From: Tetrahymena thermophila SB210
Lineage: Eukaryota > Ciliophora > Oligohymenophorea > Hymenostomatida > Tetrahymenidae
Reading direction: 5' to 3'
Length of the DNA: 64,000 bases
NCBI RefSeq assembly: GCF_000189635.1
Contig: NW_002476571.1
Coordinates: 584,312 to 648,311, forward strand
This document shows positions 23,192-35,816 of the stretch, piece after piece; the stretch's first letter is position 1, and the number at the start of each line of letters is the position of its first letter. A program made the position numbers and the translations under genes. Under the pieces are notes generated by a model that was not told the DNA's origin, searched no databases, and worked only from the letters and a program-made list of their open reading frames with translations.

Positions 23192-26100
23192 TCAACAAAA
23201 AAGTTTTATTAAGAGCTTTATATTTTTAAAATAGATTTTAATAATTTTTTTATTTTTATTTTTTTACTTAAAGGCGTTTGGGAGCGTGTGCTACCTTTTA
23301 TGCCCAAAACCGTCTTGATATGAACGACTTGGAGAACCATTGAAGCTCTAATAATTGCTAGTCTAAATTTATGGGTTACCTTCTACACTATTGTTTAAGT
23401 ATCTAGTGTTTGGGGATTTCCTATCTGATGACTAGTGTCTCTTTTATTTTAAAATTTTATTAACTTCTGATTATACTATTATTCAATTTTACTCTATTTG
23501 TACCATATGGTTCAAATATTTTATGTCTTTTTTTTGATGAATTAGCTAAATCCTTTTCTAATAAGTTCTTTTAATTGGATAATTGAAGAGGAGTCGATGG
23601 AGGCTTTTCTGAAGATTTAAACTACTTTGAAAATATCATGTTGTTTTATGTCATAACAGGAGTTGTTGGGTAGGGAAGAGGAGGCAAGTTGTTGCTGCTG
23701 TTTAGATTATTTAAATTCAAATTATTTTAGTTTTATCTTGTAAGACCATCTACTTTCTAATTTAATTAACTAAAGGCTAATTCAACTGAAGCTATTTTCT
23801 CAACTAACCTTTTATTCTCTTTCTATAAGTTTACTATTAATGTTTATTTCTCTTAATCTGTTGTATTTCTCAACTTGCTGTTATCTTACAAAACTTCCAA
23901 ATCTTAAATTAGAATTTTTTCTGGAGAGTAGTTGTTATCAAGGTTATTTTCAGATAAACCTTCTTTAGAATTAAATTCCAAGTAGAGTTTTTTCTTTGAT
24001 GGTTCTTGGTAATCTTAAAAATCAGAAGTAGACGGTATTTATAGGTTTTAATTATTCTTTTACATTTGCTAAGTTTATTATTTGATTGTCTTTTATAACT
24101 CTTATATTGTTTAATTAAGAATATCTATTTGCTTTAATTGCATTGAGCACTATTCACTCATTTGGTTATAATTCTTTAAAATAATTTTATACTTTTCTTC
24201 TCCATCGTGAGCTGCTGCTGCTATGTTTTACTTTGAATTCGATCTCTGTATTCCTTCTTCTAGTAAATTAAGAGCAGACGCTCTTTTTTATGAGCTGTCT
24301 CTGCTCAATTACTATTATTTAGATTCCAAGGCTTGTATTTTTTAGCTATAGAGGTCATTTTGCTTTTGCAAATTTGCTATCCTTTCTTCAAAAAATTTAA
24401 GTTCGTTGACATTGCTATTTTAGGCCAGCGACTTTGTTTCCATTTCATTTTTTTTATCTTTGAGCTAATTTTGAATGGTTAAAATTTGCTTCTCAAACAT
24501 TGCATTAATTGACTACAAATTCCCTATTTCGTTTTTCTAAATCTGAATAGTTTCGTTGAGCTATTTTTATTTTTCTTAGTTTTTTCTTTAGTTTTCTTCA
24601 AGCGTCGCATTCAATTAGCAAATTTCACTTTAAAGCTAATCAATTAACTATAAATAGTTATTCTTATCTGAATTAAGTCCAGTGTTTTTATCTTCTGTAT
24701 CAGCCTTTGTCATCTTTAAGCACTAATTTTCTTCTTCGATTAAATTGATTTACTTTTATAATCTATCATTTTGATCTTTTAATAAATCCATTTCTTTGCT
24801 CTGCTATAATTGCTTTTATTTTGAATCCTCTAAGTCCTTTTTGACTAAACTTAGAGTCTTCTCTTCAGACTGCTTCTTTGAGTTTTGGGTCTTATTATTT
24901 TCACTAGATATTCTTTCTAAAATTGCAATTTGCTAGTTGAGCATCTATATAGTCTCCTGCTACCCACTCGCTTAAACAATAAGAGCTTCTTTTTCTTAAA
25001 CTATAAGCTAGTAATCTTTCTATAATTGAATAAATTCAATTTATTGCTTACTTGACTTGAGCTGTATCTGCTCATTCAACTGTTTGACTTAATTATTCAT
25101 ATTTACTAACTCAATATTAAGCTTTTCATTCTCTTTAACTAATATCTGTTCTCTCTCTTCATTAAATTATTGTTTGTCTTGCTTACTTTGCAAAAATTCT
25201 TCTTTTTATTATAATTTTTTTTCCATTTGTAAAAATTATTCCTATAAAACGCTATTCAATTCAAGCATTTTTTCAATTTCTGTGTTCTTTAAGCTAATTT
25301 TCTGTTGATATTAATACATTTGTTCTTAATTCTCATTTTTCAACTTCGTTAAGCTCTCTTTGAGCTGTTAAATTTCAATTTCTCTAGCATTAATTTCATC
25401 CTTGGCTTGCTTTTTGTCTTTTAACTGCATAGCTTGTTGAATGTTTTTCAATATTTCTAATTCATTCCCTATACTTGATAATCTTTCCTCCATAACCCTG
25501 TTCTAGTGCTGCAAAGCTAGCTTTTCTTGTGTTAGTTGGCTATTTTACTCCTCTAATTACAAAATTCTACTTTCCCATTGCCTCTTTTGACTCTCATTTG
25601 GGTTCTCCTGCTTTTCTGAATTATTAGATATATTATTTGGTATTTCTCCAAACGAAGATCCGCTAAAAATAATATTGTTGGAAGAATTACCTTGTATATT
25701 TTAATTCAAAATGCTACTCTTCTTAGTTCCTATATTTTCTATCATGGAAGTAAGTCTTTAATTCTCTTTTTTACAAAATTTTATTTCTGTTTCTAGTGCA
25801 TGGATCTTAACCCTTTGATCTAGAACCTCTTGTCTCTCTTAATCTAATTTTGTGCTTAGATCACGATTCGTAACCTTGTAATCCTCGACAAGCTGCTACA
25901 ATATCCTTTCTTCCTTTGACTTTTCATTTTGCAACGCATAATCTGCAATCTACATTAGCTATTTAGCTGTTTGATACTGATCTTACTGACTCAATTTGCT
26001 TGGAGTATTTGATCTTTAATTTAAATCCTTTGAATAATATTATTATTGCGCCTCAACAGTTGAATTTAATGCAAATCCATCTTATTTTGTTTTAGAAAGT

Positions 26101-26249
26101 TGCTCATATTTCTTCAATAAAGAAGTGTGATCTTCTTCAAGACTTTTAAGCTACTTTTAATCTATATCTTTTGTTTGCCCATCATCTTTTTATTCGCTTA
26201 AATTGCTTTTTTCATATTTAAGACTTACTGGGCTTTGAGGCTTAAACAT
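23192..26249 (-). CDS. Large coiled-coil protein (1001 aa)
   Basis: Exon 1 (26249-23493, 919 codons) and exon 2 (23440-23192) are joined across a 52-nt intron in phase 0; the ORF starts MFKPQSPVSLKYEKS and ends at TGA. Residues about 25-780 are almost continuous coiled coil rich in Gln, Glu, Lys and Leu (for example LQEEQNSQLTQEKLALQHQN-type heptads). The last 200 residues are disordered and rich in Ser, Asn and Pro, with PLPYPTTP and GSPSRSYQDGFGHKRQ-type motifs. The exon 2 segment is locally much richer in G+C than its surroundings. Reading through the intron also stays open in another frame, but the spliced frame gives the Ser/Pro-rich composition expected of the tail. Probable cytoskeletal, basal-body or cortical structural protein; no named domain is seen. 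Confidence 0.88.
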
Positions 26250-27116
26250 TTTTATAATAAACTAAATAAGGTTAAGAATATTAATTGAATTAATTAATCT
26301 TTCTTCTAATAAAAAAATTAATACAATTTAATTTTAATTGCTTAAAAACAACTTCTTCTTTCTTTTCCGCAAAATATGTTGTAAACTAAATTATCTCCAT
26401 AAATATGATATTTATTTATTTACTTATTTAGTTAATTAACGAATATTTTATTTGTTATTATAATTCATAAATAAAAACAACTATTCAATAAATAAATAGA
26501 TTATTCCATTTTAGCTACCAATAATACACTTTTAAAAATCGTTGAAATATTTAATTCTTTTCATTTATTTATTAAAACATCTTATTAATTTTCATTTCTT
26601 CAATACAATTAATTTTCATTTAATATAAAAATAATCCAATTAAATTCCTTTTTTTAATATCTGAAAATATTTAATAATGGTCAAAAACTTATCATTTATT
26701 ATTTATTGTAAAAAAAAGGTTTTCATTAATTACTTATTTTCAAACACTTACTGTTATTTTTTATTTTTGTTTCAACAATTAACTAAAATTTTTTTATTTA
26801 CATAATTCCCTTCATAATTATAAAAAACAAACTGCTTTTTTGGAAATGAAGAGAGGGGTTGATAAAGGGATGATGCCTATTTTTGAAAAATAAAAAAATA
26901 TAGTAACTATTATTGTTATTTTATTAAAAATTTTTATAAATTGGATTTTAAAATTAAGCATGCAATGCTGATAAATAATTAAAAAATTATCTTTTAAATA
27001 TCATAATAATTGCTCATTAATAAATAGAGGTATTTTTTAGATATTTTGTAAAAACTTATAAATGATTACTTAAATATCAAAATTTGAATAAATAAATAAA
27101 TTAATTAGATAACATA
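26250..27116. other. Intergenic region between divergent genes
   Basis: AT-rich spacer upstream of the coiled-coil gene (minus) and the first pseudokinase (plus). The stretch from about 26940 to 27116 is duplicated at about 28500, in front of the second pseudokinase, so the duplicated unit includes its promoter. Confidence 0.6.
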
Positions 27117-28291
27117 ATGTCATTTTAATACACTGAAGACGACTTACATTCTTTTAATAATGGTGATAGTGTTTATAAGATAGAGAAAAGATATCGAATT
27201 TTATAATAAATAAGAGATTTTAATCCTACTTTCACTGCGATTGATCAAGAATATGGATAAAAAGTAATAATTGAAGTAATAAAAATTGAAAAAGATGATT
27301 TGATTTATATGAATTAACTAATTAGATAAATAAAAATAGAAAACCATTTTTAGCATGAAAACATTTATTCTAATCTACATATAATGATGGAATCTAAAAA
27401 TCTCTACATAGTAAGAGAGTTCATTCCTACAAATTTGTTCAGAGTTATGATGACTCAAAATTTAGATAATGATCATATCTAATGTATTACTTACTAAATA
27501 TTAAGAGCTCTTTTTTTTTGCATTCCTAAAATGTTTACCTCTACGTTATGAAACGTGATAGTATTTTATTAAATTAAAATTGCGAATTGAAAATAAGTGA
27601 TTTTCTTGGTGCTAAATTCCCTAATGATTTTGATAAAAAATATATTAATACTAATAGTTACTTATCTCCATACTATATTTTAGGACTTCCTGAAGATTTC
27701 TCTAAAACTGATATATGGAATGTTGGAGTAATTATTTTAGAGCTATTTTAAATAAAAAATATATTTTCCGACTTTTGTTGTTCAGCTTCTGGAGGACTTC
27801 TAACAAATTATTTTTATTACATAGGGTCTCCTTCAAAAGAGGATTTGGACTTGTTATTAGAAAAAGGTTATAAATAATAGTATAATGAGTTATTATCACT
27901 CCCTTTTTATAGGAAATAACCTTGGTAGGTTGTATTTCGACGTGAAAATCCTTTATTATATGATCTTTTAGATAAAATGCTTGTATTCAATGAAGATAAG
28001 CGCTATACTGTGAAAGAATGCTTACAACATCCATACTTTGAAGATATATATTATTAGGAGGATATTTATGAATGTGATATATAGTTTGATCACTCTTAAT
28101 TTTAAATTGGCCTAAGTAAAAATGAAGTAATGAAGGAAATTTATTTTGAAGTTGAAAAGAGTTGTTTAAAGTAGTAGTTAAAAAGATATTAAATATAAAT
28201 AATTTAAAATATTGCTTTTTAAAAGCACTTAGCTGATTAAATTCCTCTTAATCCTAAATCAATATTTTATAATTTATATGAAGATTTATGA
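27117..28291 (+). pseudogene. MAP-kinase-derived pseudokinase, copy 1 (frameshifted)
   Basis: Tandem sister of the intact gene at 28696. It starts MSFQYTEDDLHSFN and would end at TGA 28289-28291, but the span is not a multiple of three. A run of nine T at about 27511 (ten in copy 2) causes a -1 frameshift just before subdomain VI, after which a TGA follows within a few codons. Past the shift the protein continues to match copy 2 (for example KTDIWNVGVIILELFQI and DKRYTVKECLQHPYFEDIYY), so decay is recent or the missing T is a sequencing error. Key residues are already lost: the VAIK lysine is Glu, the HRD aspartate position reads Val (YLYVMKRDS in place of IHRDLKPSN), and DFG reads DFL. The N-terminus is 27 residues shorter than in copy 2. 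An inactive kinase-fold protein even if translated. Confidence 0.85.
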
Positions 28292-28695
28292 GATCGAATA
28301 AATAGTTTACTACTATTCATTAGTCCTTGTAATTTGTTCATAATATATCTAAATATATATATATATATATATTTTTTTATTCTCAAATAATTATTTTAAA
28401 TGTAGCAAATAAATATTTAGAAGAATAATAAAAAATTATTTTAAAAATTTAATGAAAATTTTTTTATTTAGAAAGAATATATAAAATTTAAATAAATAGG
28501 GTTTCAAAATTAAGCAAGTAGTGTTGATAAATAATTAAAAATTATATTTTTAATATATTAGTATTATTTATTAATAGAGAGATTTATTAGATATTTTGTG
28601 AGAACTTATAAATAAATCACTACTTAAATATCAAATTCAGAAGAAAAAAAAACAAATTAATTAAATAACAAAAATAAGTATTAGAATTTATAAAA
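28292..28695. other. Spacer between duplicated pseudokinases
   Basis: 3' flank of copy 1 with a TA dinucleotide run near 28353-28372, followed from about 28500 by a second copy of the leader seen at 26940-27116. Confidence 0.6.
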
Positions 28696-29958
28696 ATGTA
28701 GAACCTTTCTAATTTTGATTCATTATCTCAATCTCAATTATAGGCTTTTAGTTAATAAAATCCTTTAAGATTTTTGTCATTTTAATACACTGAAAACGAT
28801 TTACATTCTTTTAATTATTATACTAGTGTTTATAAGATAGAGAAAAGATATCGAATTTTAAAATAAATAGGCTTTGGTTTTAATCCTACTTTCACTGCGA
28901 TTGATCAAGAATATGGATAAAAAGTAATAATTGAAGTAATAAAAATTGAAAATGATGATTTGATTTATATGAATTAACTAATTAGATAAATAAAAATAGA
29001 AAACCATTTTAAGCATGAAAATATTTCTTCTAATCTACATATAATGATGGAATCTAAAAATCTCTACATAGTAAGAGAGTTCATTGATACAGATTTGCAT
29101 AGAGTTAATTTCTCTAAATAAGAATTAACTGATGATCATATCTAATATTTTACTTATTAAATATTAAGCGCTCTTTTTTTTTTGCATTCCTAAAATGTTT
29201 ACCACACTTAATTGAGACTTTCTAATATATTATTAAATAAAAATTGCGATTTGAAAATAAGCCGTTTTATAGGTACTAATTTCCCTAATGAAATTTATTC
29301 ATAATATATAACGAGTGACTATTTCTTATCTCCATAATAAATTTTAAATTTACCTAAAAATTTATCTAAAACTGATATATGGCATGTTGGAGTAATTATT
29401 TTAGGGCTAATTAATAGAGATACTTTCTTTTCCAATCTTTCTAATTAGCTTGGTGGAGGCTATTTGGGACTTATAAATGCTATTTTTTCTTACATAGGAA
29501 CTCCTTCAGGAGAGGAACTTTTATAATATTAAGATTATAAAGGTTTGTATTAATATATCATTAAATATAGTAAAAAATCTTGGTAGGATGTATTTCCAGA
29601 TGCAAATCCTTTATTATGTGATCTATTAGATAAAATGCTCGTTTTCAATGAAGATAAGCGCTATACTGTGAAAGAATGCTTACAACATCCATACTTTGAA
29701 GATTTATACGATTTGGATGATATTGATGAGTGTGATGTAAAGTTTGATCACTCTTAATTTTAAATTGGCCTAAATGAAGATGAAATAATGAAGGAGATTT
29801 ATTTTGAAGTTGAAAAAAGTTATTAAAAATAGTAAAAGTAGAAGCTAAAAAGATATTAAATATAAATAATTTAAAATATTGCTTTTTAAAAGCACTTAGC
29901 TGATTAAATTCCTCTTAATCCTAAATTAATATTTTATAATTTATATGAAGATTTATGA
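28696..29958 (+). CDS. MAP-kinase-derived pseudokinase, copy 2 (intact)
   Basis: Single-exon ORF of 420 residues ending at TGA. MAPK ancestry shows in DTDLHRVNFSKQELTDDHIQ (compare METDLHKLLKTQHLSNDHI), SALFFLHSQNV, KTDIWHVGVIILGL and DKRYTVKECLQHPYFEDLYD. The residues needed for catalysis are replaced. VAIK reads VIIE (Glu80). The alpha-C glutamate of REIK is Gln98 (RQIK). HRDLKPSN reads HTQLRLSN at 170-177. DFG reads RFI at 190-192. The Gly-loop is partly kept (IGFGFNPTF). The activation loop lacks a TxY motif. The overall fold and length fit a kinase domain, so it is best read as a scaffold or decoy. It is one half of a tandem duplication that includes 5' and 3' flanks. The kinase-fold call is sure; loss of activity is inferred from the sequence. 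Confidence 0.92.
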
Positions 29959-30467
29959 GATCGATAAATAGTTTACTATTCATTAATCTATTTATAATAT
30001 ATATACATATTTTCTCTATTCAGAGATCCGAAACAATACTTGAAGGTTTTTTTTATTTCAGAAAATTAAAATAATAATAAAAATTTTTTCTACCTTAAAT
30101 TAAAGTCACATTATTAATGTAAATGCAGTATTATTGATTTAAGAAAGTATCTATATTTTTGTGAACTAATTTTCTTTTGATAATATTTTAATTTAAATTT
30201 AAAATAAAATTAATCCGATTTATTAAATTCTACTGGTCAAATAAAATGGTTGATACACATTTTATAATAAATAAAATATTACTTTTACAAAACCATTCAT
30301 TCTTAAATAAATTTTATTTTTACATTAAGTTCCTTGCAAGAACATATTAGATAATAAGTAAAAACAATTAAATGATTTGCTAAGATAATTGTTTTTATTT
30401 AGTAAGTAAGAAAGTAAATTAATAAATATTTACATTTAATTTATATAAATAAACAAAAAAATATTAT
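29959..30467. other. Intergenic region, convergent gene ends
   Basis: 3' flanks of pseudokinase copy 2 (plus) and the Asn/Gln-rich gene (minus). AT-rich; no gene seen. Confidence 0.5.
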
Positions 30468-33400
30468 TCAGTTGTATTTATCTTTGATTCTTTGGTTAAA
30501 TTTTGTCTTTTAATATATGAAGTTGTTACTGTAACTTTACTCGATTTGCTTTGGGTAGGTTTTTGTGCTATTTATTGGTGATGTACTTTTGTTTAGATTA
30601 TTCATCTATGATTTTGTTGTTTCGTAGCTTAAGTTTGCACTTTGTCTATTATTGAAATTAGTCTTTTCTTAATGATTTGTTAAATTAGGTTGAGTGTGCA
30701 AAACTTATTTAATTTATTGATATTGTTAAATTTGCTAATTGTTTTAGGCATAATGGACAGAAGTAGATTGTTTTGTATTTGACATTTTTGGAGTAGTAGC
30801 CGCAGTTTACGCTATTTTGTTTAGATTCTTTTACTAATTAGTCAGCTAGTATTAATTTATTTGGTTTAGAGATGGTTAAGATTGAACATTGTTCTAGTTG
30901 CTATTATTATATAGAATTTATCTATCAGTTTGGCAAGTAAAGTTACCAATGTTTTAGCTAGTGTTATTACTATTTATAGAGGTCTAATTCAAGTTGTTAT
31001 TTTTTTGATCTGAAGTTATAATAGGAGATTGAGATTTTTCCAAATTAAGCTTTTTAAAGTTATTAATCAAGTGTGAAACTTTAGTAGTAGAGTTAGATGT
31101 TTTTTGCTCAAGATGAATTAAACCTGATGTTGATTGATGTTATTTTTAATAATCTGAGTTCAACGTTTTATTTTGATAGAGCTAATCATTAAATATTTTT
31201 TATGAAGTTGTATTCTGTTATTAGACTTACAACTTATTGTTTTGTTTAGTAATTTGATTAATTATTTATTATTAATGTGATTAGAACTAAGGAGCATTCT
31301 TGATTTTTCTCTTTTAAAGCTAATTTACTTAATCTCGGATATCTTTGATGGTAGATATGACTCCTTTTTCAAGTTATTTCTTTTCTTCCTTTATTTGATG
31401 TATGTGATTATTAATTTAATCGTTCTGGCTTTAAATTTAATCTGGAATTTTTTATGAAGGGCTAAATTATGTCACAGGTTTATACAGATATTGATCGATC
31501 TTTTAAATTTAGTAATTACTATTTAAACTGTATGGGTTATAGTTGCTAAATGATGTCTGCTTATAAAATTGTTCGTTGCTAAAATTGATTTTGTTATTGT
31601 TCAGATTTGCTGATTTTGGAGAAATATTAGTGAAATCATTTTATTTAGTCTGTAGCTACGAAGCTGATTTTTCTTGTTGTATATTATTTTATTATTAGTT
31701 AATGATCAAGTTACTAATGTTGGTGTAGTCAATTAAGTTGTTCTTATTACTTTTCGGGTTGGTAACTTCGTTCGAAGGACTACCAAAATTCATTTATGGA
31801 GTAGTTTATTCAGCTTTTCCTTAGTTGACTGAAATTCCTATAGCAGGAGTGTCACATTATGAAATGGCTTCATTCTTAGAGAAAGTAGAACTATCTAATT
31901 TATTTTCTTTTTAGGTGTTTTCAGAGATCTCATTTATTTCATTCATTTCTTAAGGTAGTTGTTATACTTGTTGTAGGACTTACTTTTTACTTTCTTAGCT
32001 GGCTCTTTGCTGGTATTGCAAAAATTATGAGAAATTAAATTCAAACAATGAAGATTTCTCCTGACTTGACCCTTAAGAATTCTACTAAATTAATTATGGA
32101 GGATGATTTTAATTATTGTTATTTGGCTTCTTGTTGTTATTATTATTTTTATTGTTGTTATTCTGACTCTGGTAATTGTTGTTTTATGTAGATTTCTCCA
32201 GCAACCAATATTATCTTTTCCATTCTTCAAGTTAATCTTCTAAGCGACGATTCTTGCGTTTCAGATAAACAATTTTATTGTATATTTTTTCATTGTTTGT
32301 CATCGTATTTAATATATCATTTTTATGCTTTCTTATTTGTTTAGAGTCTCTGTCACCATAGCCATCGTCTTCTAAGTCTTCTCCTTCACTTTCGATTTCA
32401 GAATCAAAGAGATTCTCAAGAGTCTTTTCATCCATGATTGTAGAAGAGCGTTAATGACTTTGGAGACCTTCTTTTAACTTTATGATTTCATTTTAAAGAT
32501 TTTTATTTAAAGAATTGAGCTTCTTTAACTCACTTTGCAGCTCTTCATTTTGAATTTTGAATTTCATTATTTCTTCCTCCTGCTCTAATTTAAACTTTGC
32601 AACAATTATTCTTAGCTACTCATTTTTGCTGTGGGCTTATGTATCCTTAGCGCTAATAAATAACAATTCTTCTTTAACTAACTTGAGCTCATATTTCAGA
32701 TTTGTATTTTCTTTTTTAGCCTATTCTAGCTAATCTAAAATATCAATTAAATGCGTGTTATCTTTATGCAAATTAACTCCGTTTAGAGTTCCTTATTTCA
32801 AACTATTTCTTTTGATGAATTATTCTTAATTATTCTTAAAATCGGTCTTTTCAAACTCGCTAGATACCACAATATTTTGTTATGAATGACCCATTTTATC
32901 TAAATTCTTGTTAGAAGGGATTTCTTGTGAGACAACCAAGTTAGTTTGATGGTCTGAAACGCCTTAAAATTTGTTTGATGTACTGCTTTTTTAAATAAAT
33001 TTTTCTTTGGAGGCACTAAATGAATTATTGTTAAAGATATTTGTTGTATTATCCTTCTTATTAAATCTTCCTTCAATCATTTTTTCATCTATTTCTATTG
33101 ATTTAACTAACTCACTAGTATTTTTATCAAGTTATTTCTTTATGTTTTCAATGTTAAAAAGTGGATCTTCATCATATTTACTGTAATTATCACTTTCTAC
33201 CACACTGTTAAACATGTTTGTTTTTAATTAAGCTATTTCTCTTGCATGCTCTTTTTGCTAATCTTCATACTTTTATTTCAAGTCATTATAATTCATCTCT
33301 AATTGAGCCTTTTCCCTCTTGACATTTTCTAATTCTTCCTGAAAGAGTGAAAATTGAGACTGAAAATTATTCACTTATTCAGACGAAGCTGATTATTTAT

Positions 33401-34358
33401 CTTAAAATGAAGCTAACATTAGCTACTTGTTTTGCTGAGAATTTCTGATTATTTGCTAATCATTAAAAGCTTGATTGTTGACATTATTTATAGTTGCATT
33501 GTTATTGCTGAATGAAGGAGCATTCATTTAAATTTAATTAACTTTCTCATCTTACTAATATAAACTCCAAGGAGAAGTAATATTGTTAGTCTAATTCTAA
33601 TTATATCCGTTGGTTTTTTCATATGAAATTTACTGGACCTATTGAGCGTGCTTGGCTGAATTTTTCCCAGATTAAGAAAAACCACTGTTGAATAAAAAAT
33701 TAGTTGTGTTTTCAGCTACATCTGTATTAACCTAAAGGCTACTTAATAAATAACGCTAATTATCTTCTTTACCGTCTAAGTTAGTTACATTCTAATTTTA
33801 ATTCGGATTTAGCATGTTATTCACATATAAATTTGGGCTTATGCCAGAGCGTGGCTACAAAGTGTTTATATTTGTTATTTTTTACTACTAAAAGACATCT
33901 TCTTTCTCTTAAATTTTAGAATGATTAATTTAATACTAATTGTAATCAATAATCTATTATTAATTTGCGTTTTAAACTAACCTAGCACTGTTACTGCTGC
34001 TATCAATTAGATTAAGCCTTTCTTGAAGTGATTTTATCAAAAAATCTTTGTTATGATTTTGTGTATTTAAAGCAGAAATGTCAGCTATTAACTTATCATT
34101 AATTTACATAAGTCTTGATACTTCTTTGCTTAAATCACCAACTTTTCCACCAATATTTTATATCAAAATCTCACTTGTATTGGGACTCTTGGGACTTGAC
34201 TATGATTTATTTAGAGTGTCATCTCCTGTCTTTCGAACCGAATATAAAGAAGCATTGTTGGAATCATCAAAATTCTTGGTATTGCTATTTGTATTGTTAG
34301 AAGGATACCCATAGTAAGCAGTAATCCTATTTAAATTATTTATCTAATTCTAATACAT
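30468..34358 (-). CDS. Asn/Gln-rich coiled-coil protein (~1250 aa)
   Basis: A short first exon starts at ATG 34358-34356 (MYQNQINNLNRITAYYGYP), in frame with no TGA, and runs to about 33977. An intron of about 80 nt (GTTAGTTTAAAAC ... AATTTAAG) follows, then one long exon to TGA at 30468-30470. Features in order: Ser/Asn-rich N-terminus; a coiled coil (LSKEVSRLMQINDKLIADI); a second strongly charged coiled coil (FQSQFSLFQEELENVKREK); a third (ELQSELKKLNSLNKNL) followed by an acidic patch (FDSEIESEGEDLEDDGYGD) and KRKNRRLEDQLEEWKR; then about 580 residues of low-complexity Asn/Gln/Ser sequence with short SPxx motifs. It ends basic (IKDKYN). Glutamine is written as a mix of CAA, CAG, TAA and TAG. 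No enzymatic domain. Likely a structural or phase-separating scaffold. The exact acceptor of the intron is uncertain by a few codons. Confidence 0.85.
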
Positions 34359-35816
34359 TTATTTCAATAACTTTGTATTTTAATTTAATTTTTAATATCA
34401 CAAGCAAATAAATCTTTTCTTTATTAAATGAGCTTGTAAAAAAGATAAACAGCACCAAATGTTATCTTAATTAAAAGATAGGCAAATAGATAGATAGATA
34501 GATAGATAGATAAATAAATATATATATAGAGAAAGAGAGATAGAGAGAGTTATAGAGATAAATAATTTTTACTCTTAAATTTTTTGCAAATTAAATTTTA
34601 ATGTTAATTATAAAGTGTGCTTAAATTTTAAATTGCAGCAATCATCTCTTAATTTTTAACTATATTCTTATCTATCTATCAATCAATCCAATTAGCTTTA
34701 AAATTAATTATGCATCTATCTATCTATTTATCTATTACTTTGCATCATTATTCTACATATATAATAATAACAACATAATTTATTATTTTGTATCAAGCAC
34801 TTATTTATTTTCTATCATAAATTTTCTATTCCTTTTTAAATATTTCAATATCAGAAACTAATTTCTCATTTAGAAGTAAAACTGATCTTAGAATTAATTA
34901 CTTAGAAAAATCTTCTTAAACAATAAAATGATTGATAAATTGAAATTATTTAGATAATCATCAAAAAAAATTATATATTTGATAAATCAAATCTTTGGGA
35001 TTTATTTAAATTGTTAAATGAAGAATTTGTTGAAAAATTAATTTTAATTTCATAAGAATTAATTAATATGAGTAGAAAATAACTTTAATTCTAAGCAATT
35101 AAAAGCTATCTAAATAACAAATAATTTTTTTAATTAGAATATGTTATTCTTTAAAAAATAAATCTTAATTAACCCTTTATATTTATCTTCGAAGTATTTT
35201 TTTCTTTTAAATGACTAAAACTTTAATTGAATTTTTTTATATCTTTGGCAAATGTTTTATTTAAAAAATTAAAATTAATTTCTTTTTGATAAAATGTAAG
35301 ATAAATTCTAGTTTACTTTAAATTGCTTCAAGCAAAACAAAAATTATTACTAAAAGTTTAGAATAAATGCTTTAATATGTTTAATAAATTTTAGATATTT
35401 TTTGAGGTTTGCATGAAGTAAGCAAATAAAAGTTATTAATGATACAAAAGATACGAATGAATGAATGAATGAAGAAAAGATTTAATTGGTTTTAGATTTA
35501 TTATCATAAAAAAGAAAAAAAATTTAATTATATAATCAGTGCTTTTCTTTGAAAAGATAAATAGATAGATATATAAACAAAGAAAGATAGAAAGAATTAA
35601 AACAAAATACTAAATAAAATCAATAAAAATTTACAAGATAAATCAATTGATTCACTGATTCTTTTTATTAGAAAGAATTAATGAAAATTTAGTTTTTAAT
35701 ATTATAAAATAGTAATTATCAATTAAAAACAATTCATGCATGTATTTATGTATGCAAAATTATATGATATACATACATACACTCAAAAGTCAATTCGATT
35801 AATTTTCATAATTTAT
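34359..35816. other. Intergenic region with GATA and GAGA microsatellites
   Basis: Spacer between two minus-strand genes. It contains a (GATA)n tract at about 34488-34512 running into TATA and GAGA repeats, and ATGA repeats near 35455. It must hold the promoter of the Asn/Gln-rich gene; no element was recognised. Confidence 0.6.

Noticed and set aside
23270..23450. GC-rich stretch that looked like a structured non-coding RNA on the plus strand
   Set aside because: On the minus strand it reads as the Ser/Asn/Pro-rich C-terminal exon of the coiled-coil gene, joined in frame by a 52-nt intron.
32232..32435. Minus-strand ORF of 67 aa as a separate small gene
   Set aside because: It is an internal piece of the 30468-34358 gene, bounded only by TAA/TAG codons that code for Gln here.
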